A stretch of 64,000 bases of DNA from Gigaspora margarita (Eukaryota > Glomeromycota > Glomeromycetes > Diversisporales > Gigasporaceae): NCBI GenBank assembly GCA_009809945.1, contig WTPW01000021.1:138849-202848 (forward strand), written 5' to 3'. Of the stretch, positions 61,026 through 64,000 are shown piece by piece (positions within the stretch are counted from its first letter, which is position 1; every line of letters begins with the position of its first letter). Under the pieces are notes generated by a model. The model was not told the origin of the DNA and did not search any database. It saw only the letters and a list, made by a program, of their open reading frames with translations. The translations under genes and the position numbers were made by a program.

Positions 61026-61972
61026 TTAAGGTAGATATACCTAATTTGACGCAGTGCCTAATTTGACGCATCGATGATATCTTGCGAACTATCGGTCAGA
61101 ATCACGTGATTTTGGTACCATTCTATTCGTCTCGCCGAGACGAGTCGAACAGTACCAAAACCACGCGATTCTGGTCGATATTTCGCAAGTTATCGCCATT
61201 TAACCAAAATTAGCTATCCAAGACAAATTTTAACATTAATATAAAATAGCGAATAACGTTTGATAGATCGGTCCAATTGCGATGATTTTGCCACCAAAAT
61301 GACCGCCGCAGTGAGACGGTTCCAACGAATCCAAAATCGCTAAATTCCAATCACGGGGTCACAAGGTCATTAGGGTTTTCGTATCATTTTTGATGAAAAC
61401 AGATTAATTTAATTAATCGATTTTCATCAAAAATGATACGAAAACCCTAATGATCTTGTGACCCCGTGATTGGATTTTAGCGATTTTGGATTCGTTGGAA
61501 CCGTCTCTCTGAGGCGGTCATTTTGGTGGCAAAACCATCGTAATTGGACCGATCTATCAAACGATATTCGCTATTTTATATTAATGTCAAAATTTGTCTT
61601 GGATAGCTAATTTTGGTTAAATAGTGATAACTTGCGAACTATCAATCAGAATCGTGTGATTTTGGTACCGTTCGACTCGTCTCAGCGAGACGAATCGAAT
61701 GGTACCAAAATCACGCGATTCTGATCGATAGTTCGCAAGATATCGTCAATGCGTCAAATTAGGAACATTGCATCAAATTAAGACCATATTTTTAAATAAA
61801 TTTAATTAGCAATATTTTGCGACCCAGAGATCAGAATTAAACGAATTTGACACCATTCGATTCGTCTTGATAGATGGATCGAATGTTACCAAAATCATCT
61901 GATTCTGATCGACATATCACGTGATATTCGTCGTAGAACTTAACTGCGTCAAATTAGGCATATCTACCTTAA
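61026..61972. mobile_element. 947-bp foldback element flanked by TTAA
   Basis: TTAAGGTAGATATACCTAAT at left and ATTAGGCATATCTACCTTAA at right are inverted ends. The arms pair nearly perfectly from about 61060 to 61770 around a centre near 61412 (AGATTAATTTAATTAATC). An extra right-hand module (61800-61920) has no left partner. Each arm contains GGTACCATTCGACTCGTCTC-type palindromes and GGTCATTTTGGTGGCAAAA. TTAA flanks with GG...CC ends recall piggyBac-type insertion (family knowledge; uncertain because TTAA is itself palindromic). Confidence 0.75.
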
Positions 61973-63415
61973 TATATAAAAAAAGAAACTCATATATAAT
62001 TTTTAACCAATTACAATTTATTCATTATATTAGTCAATCAGAATTAAGTATTTATTTCAAAATTTGGCATGGGTGTTGGTTTATACTGTCCTGCACTATA
62101 TTTATTTTGAAATTAGAAGTTAGAGAACTATATAGTACAATTTTTAAAAAAGTATTTTTGTTAGTGCACTAAAGGTGATTTCTTAAGCAAATTTCTGAGC
62201 AATAAACAGTTTTTGACTAAATAAACATTTGGGTTTGGGTTTTTTGATTGTGGATTAATTAATTATATGGGTCTAATGCATTATACAATAGAAGTTATCA
62301 AAAATATTCAAATCAATGTGGAAATAACAATTTTTTATAGTGAAAATAATAGATATCTTATTTAATTATTTAATCATATCAATGGATTTTTGGAATTTAC
62401 AATTAAAAATTTTAAAAATAGGTAATAGTGAATAATATTTGATCTATTAGTCCCCTTTGATAAAAAAATTACCAAAATATTTGCCTCTATAAGACAATTT
62501 TAATAAACCCCAAATCTTCTATAACTCTTGCTACTGAACACTTGTACCAACATATACACAAAAATTTTGAAGTAAAGTTATAATAAAAACAGTAAAAAAA
62601 TCTAAAAAACATATAAAGCACATGGCAACTATCATTTAGGGATATAGTTAATTGAGTATCTGCTAGTAACTTCAGAGTTTACACTTACCAAACAAGAAAT
62701 AGCACTTATTGTTTAGAGTAAAGTTTATAGACTACCTACTAACAAGTTCAGAGTTTATCACTCACTAGAAAGAAGTACTGGGCAGCTTTTTGTTGGATTT
62801 GAACTACATGGGAAGACCTACTCTCCTTTGTACAAGTAGTAACTACTTGGTATTATTAGTTTTATTTTCTTGAAGAATTTTCAAAAAGTATGCTGTTTTT
62901 TGTACCTACTCCAAAATATCAATAGTATTTACACTAACCAAATTAAAAAAGCACCTACTATATTAGATATGATTGTTATGAGTGTTTTGAAACAAATAAT
63001 ATGGATTGACTTATGAGGTTCTTGGAGGAAACTACTGAAAAAGATTTTAGAATACTTATAATAAAAGTAATTGGGTCTTATATCAGCAAAAATATATATG
63101 TATAAACTTTTATAAGTTTTTACAGTATATAAGAAAATTTTAAACTTACATAAAAATTTAGTAAAATTATTGATAATTATGAAGATGGAATTAATAACAA
63201 TAATGATGATGAAAATGAAGAAATATTTATTGCTAATATGGGAAGAAAAAGAATAGCGGGTACACAAAAAAGAGAATACTTGGAGAATCTTTTAATAAAT
63301 AACTAATACAAGATTATATAGAATATATTTTATTAATTTAATATTTGCTTTATATAATTTTGATATATATTAATAAAATATAAATGCTTTATGCTCTATT
63401 ATCTATAAATCATTT
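61973..63415. other. Gene-free stretch
   Basis: A local duplication (AACTTCAGAGTTTACACTTACC near 62670 and AAGTTCAGAGTTTATCACTC near 62743) is the only clear structure. Frames at 61921-62172 and 62929-63267 are unsupported. Confidence 0.5.
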
Positions 63416-64000
63416 TTAAAATTTTGCAAAAAACTGTTTAAAGATTTCTATTTGCTCGCTATGCTGTTTTTGCTGAATCTCATTAGTTTGTGAATATTGA
63501 TACTTAATAGTCTCAACAATTAGTTCCGTTTGCTTATCAATATGTAATAAAATATCATCGACATATTTTCTTTTATCATCAGTACGGGTATTTTTTTTTC
63601 TTAAAATCAGTCTAATTTATTATTAAATAAAATAAAATAAATAAATAAAATAAAATAAATAAATAAAATAAAATAAAATAAAAAATAAAATAAATAAATA
63701 AAGAATATAAAATAAAATAAATAAATAATAAATAATATAAATTTTATTACTTCATTATTATTATTATTTGTATTATCAGATTTACAACATTTTATTCCAC
63801 GAATTGAATTACTAGTAATTGGTGGGATAATGCTTGGATTATTCTTTAAATAAACCTCTATATCATTAAAAAACTCTCACTCTTGTTGAAAAGCTTGGAT
63901 TCACATTTTTGCTGAATTGAATTTTTTGAATGTTCATTAAGATCGGGTTTGAAGTAGAGAATTGAATATTTGAAATAATATTATTCCACACATGGCCTCT
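63416..64000 (-). pseudogene. C-terminal end of a decayed gene, running off the window
   Basis: Minus-strand reading from the right edge gives pieces in shifting frames: HVWNNIISNI, DLNEHSKNSIQQKCESKLFN and DIEVYLKNNPSIIPPITSNS up to a possible donor near 63745. After an A/T microsatellite, a final segment follows (RKYVDDILLHIDKQTELIVE ... HSEQIEIFKQFFAKF) to a stop at 63416. The tryptophan-bearing start and glutamine-rich coiled C-terminus resemble Myb/SANT-like companions of DNA transposons, but this is only a resemblance. Frame breaks in the upstream part suggest a pseudogene. Confidence 0.4.
63615..63745. repeat. AAATA microsatellite
   Basis: About 130 bp of AAATA/AATAA units, probably within an intron of the minus-strand relic. 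Confidence 0.8.

Noticed and set aside
62770..62850. A possible tRNA-like B box (AGTTCAAATCC on the minus strand)
   Set aside because: No A box at a suitable distance and no cloverleaf by eye.

Overview
The window looks like a stretch of an AT-rich, repeat-loaded fungal genome, most likely an arbuscular mycorrhizal fungus (Glomeromycotina, Rhizophagus-like). This rests on three things: the Sel1 / zinc-ribbon / kinase gene with ~75-nt phase-0 introns, the style of the decayed mobile-element proteins, and the very AT-rich intergenic DNA packed with inverted-repeat elements. No database search was possible, so the taxonomy is inference.

Only one gene appears intact. On the minus strand, 15639 down to 11102, six exons with clean GT-AG borders read through to about 1,319 residues. 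Exon 1 carries Sel1-like repeats. Exons 1-5 each end in a CxxC-x8-CxxC ribbon plus the first strands of a protein kinase N-lobe. The last exon supplies the only catalytic C-lobe. Exons 2-5 are paralogous, each a multiple of three bases and in the same phase, so the gene seems to have grown by tandem exon duplication. A TATA-like box lies about 95 bp upstream of the start. A MITE sits in intron 3.

The rest is mobile-element sediment. From left to right: (a) 1-9 kb holds several inverted-repeat elements (1646-1945, 2248-2780, 4758-5358, and 7971-8712 with Tc1/mariner-like CAGT ends) and a tRNA-like SINE head; (b) 10 kb has a possible Helitron-protein scrap; (c) 17.7-26 kb has MITEs, an 895-bp near-perfect foldback with a 9-bp target duplication, a 600-bp foldback and a 915-bp hAT-like element; (d) 26.4-31.9 kb is a broken multi-exon plus-strand gene of a fungal transposase-like family, with a 2.4-kb repeat inserted in it; (e) 32.3-36.8 kb has a 2.1-kb inverted-repeat element and a 1.7-kb Tc1/mariner-ended element filled with a tandem array of palindromes; (f) 40.5-53.3 kb is a decayed LINE (ORF1, then endonuclease / reverse transcriptase / RNase H ORF2) interrupted by a Tc1/IS630-like transposon (transposase remnant on minus, 45024-42817), a hAT MITE and another inverted-repeat insert; (g) 53.4-58.4 kb is a nest of elements inside elements, with exact 8-bp target duplications; (h) 61.0-62.0 kb is a 947-bp foldback flanked by TTAA; (i) the right edge carries the end of a decayed minus-strand gene.

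The most notable items are the kinase gene made of repeated half-kinase modules and the abundance of long, nearly perfect foldback elements, several sharing the same internal palindromes.
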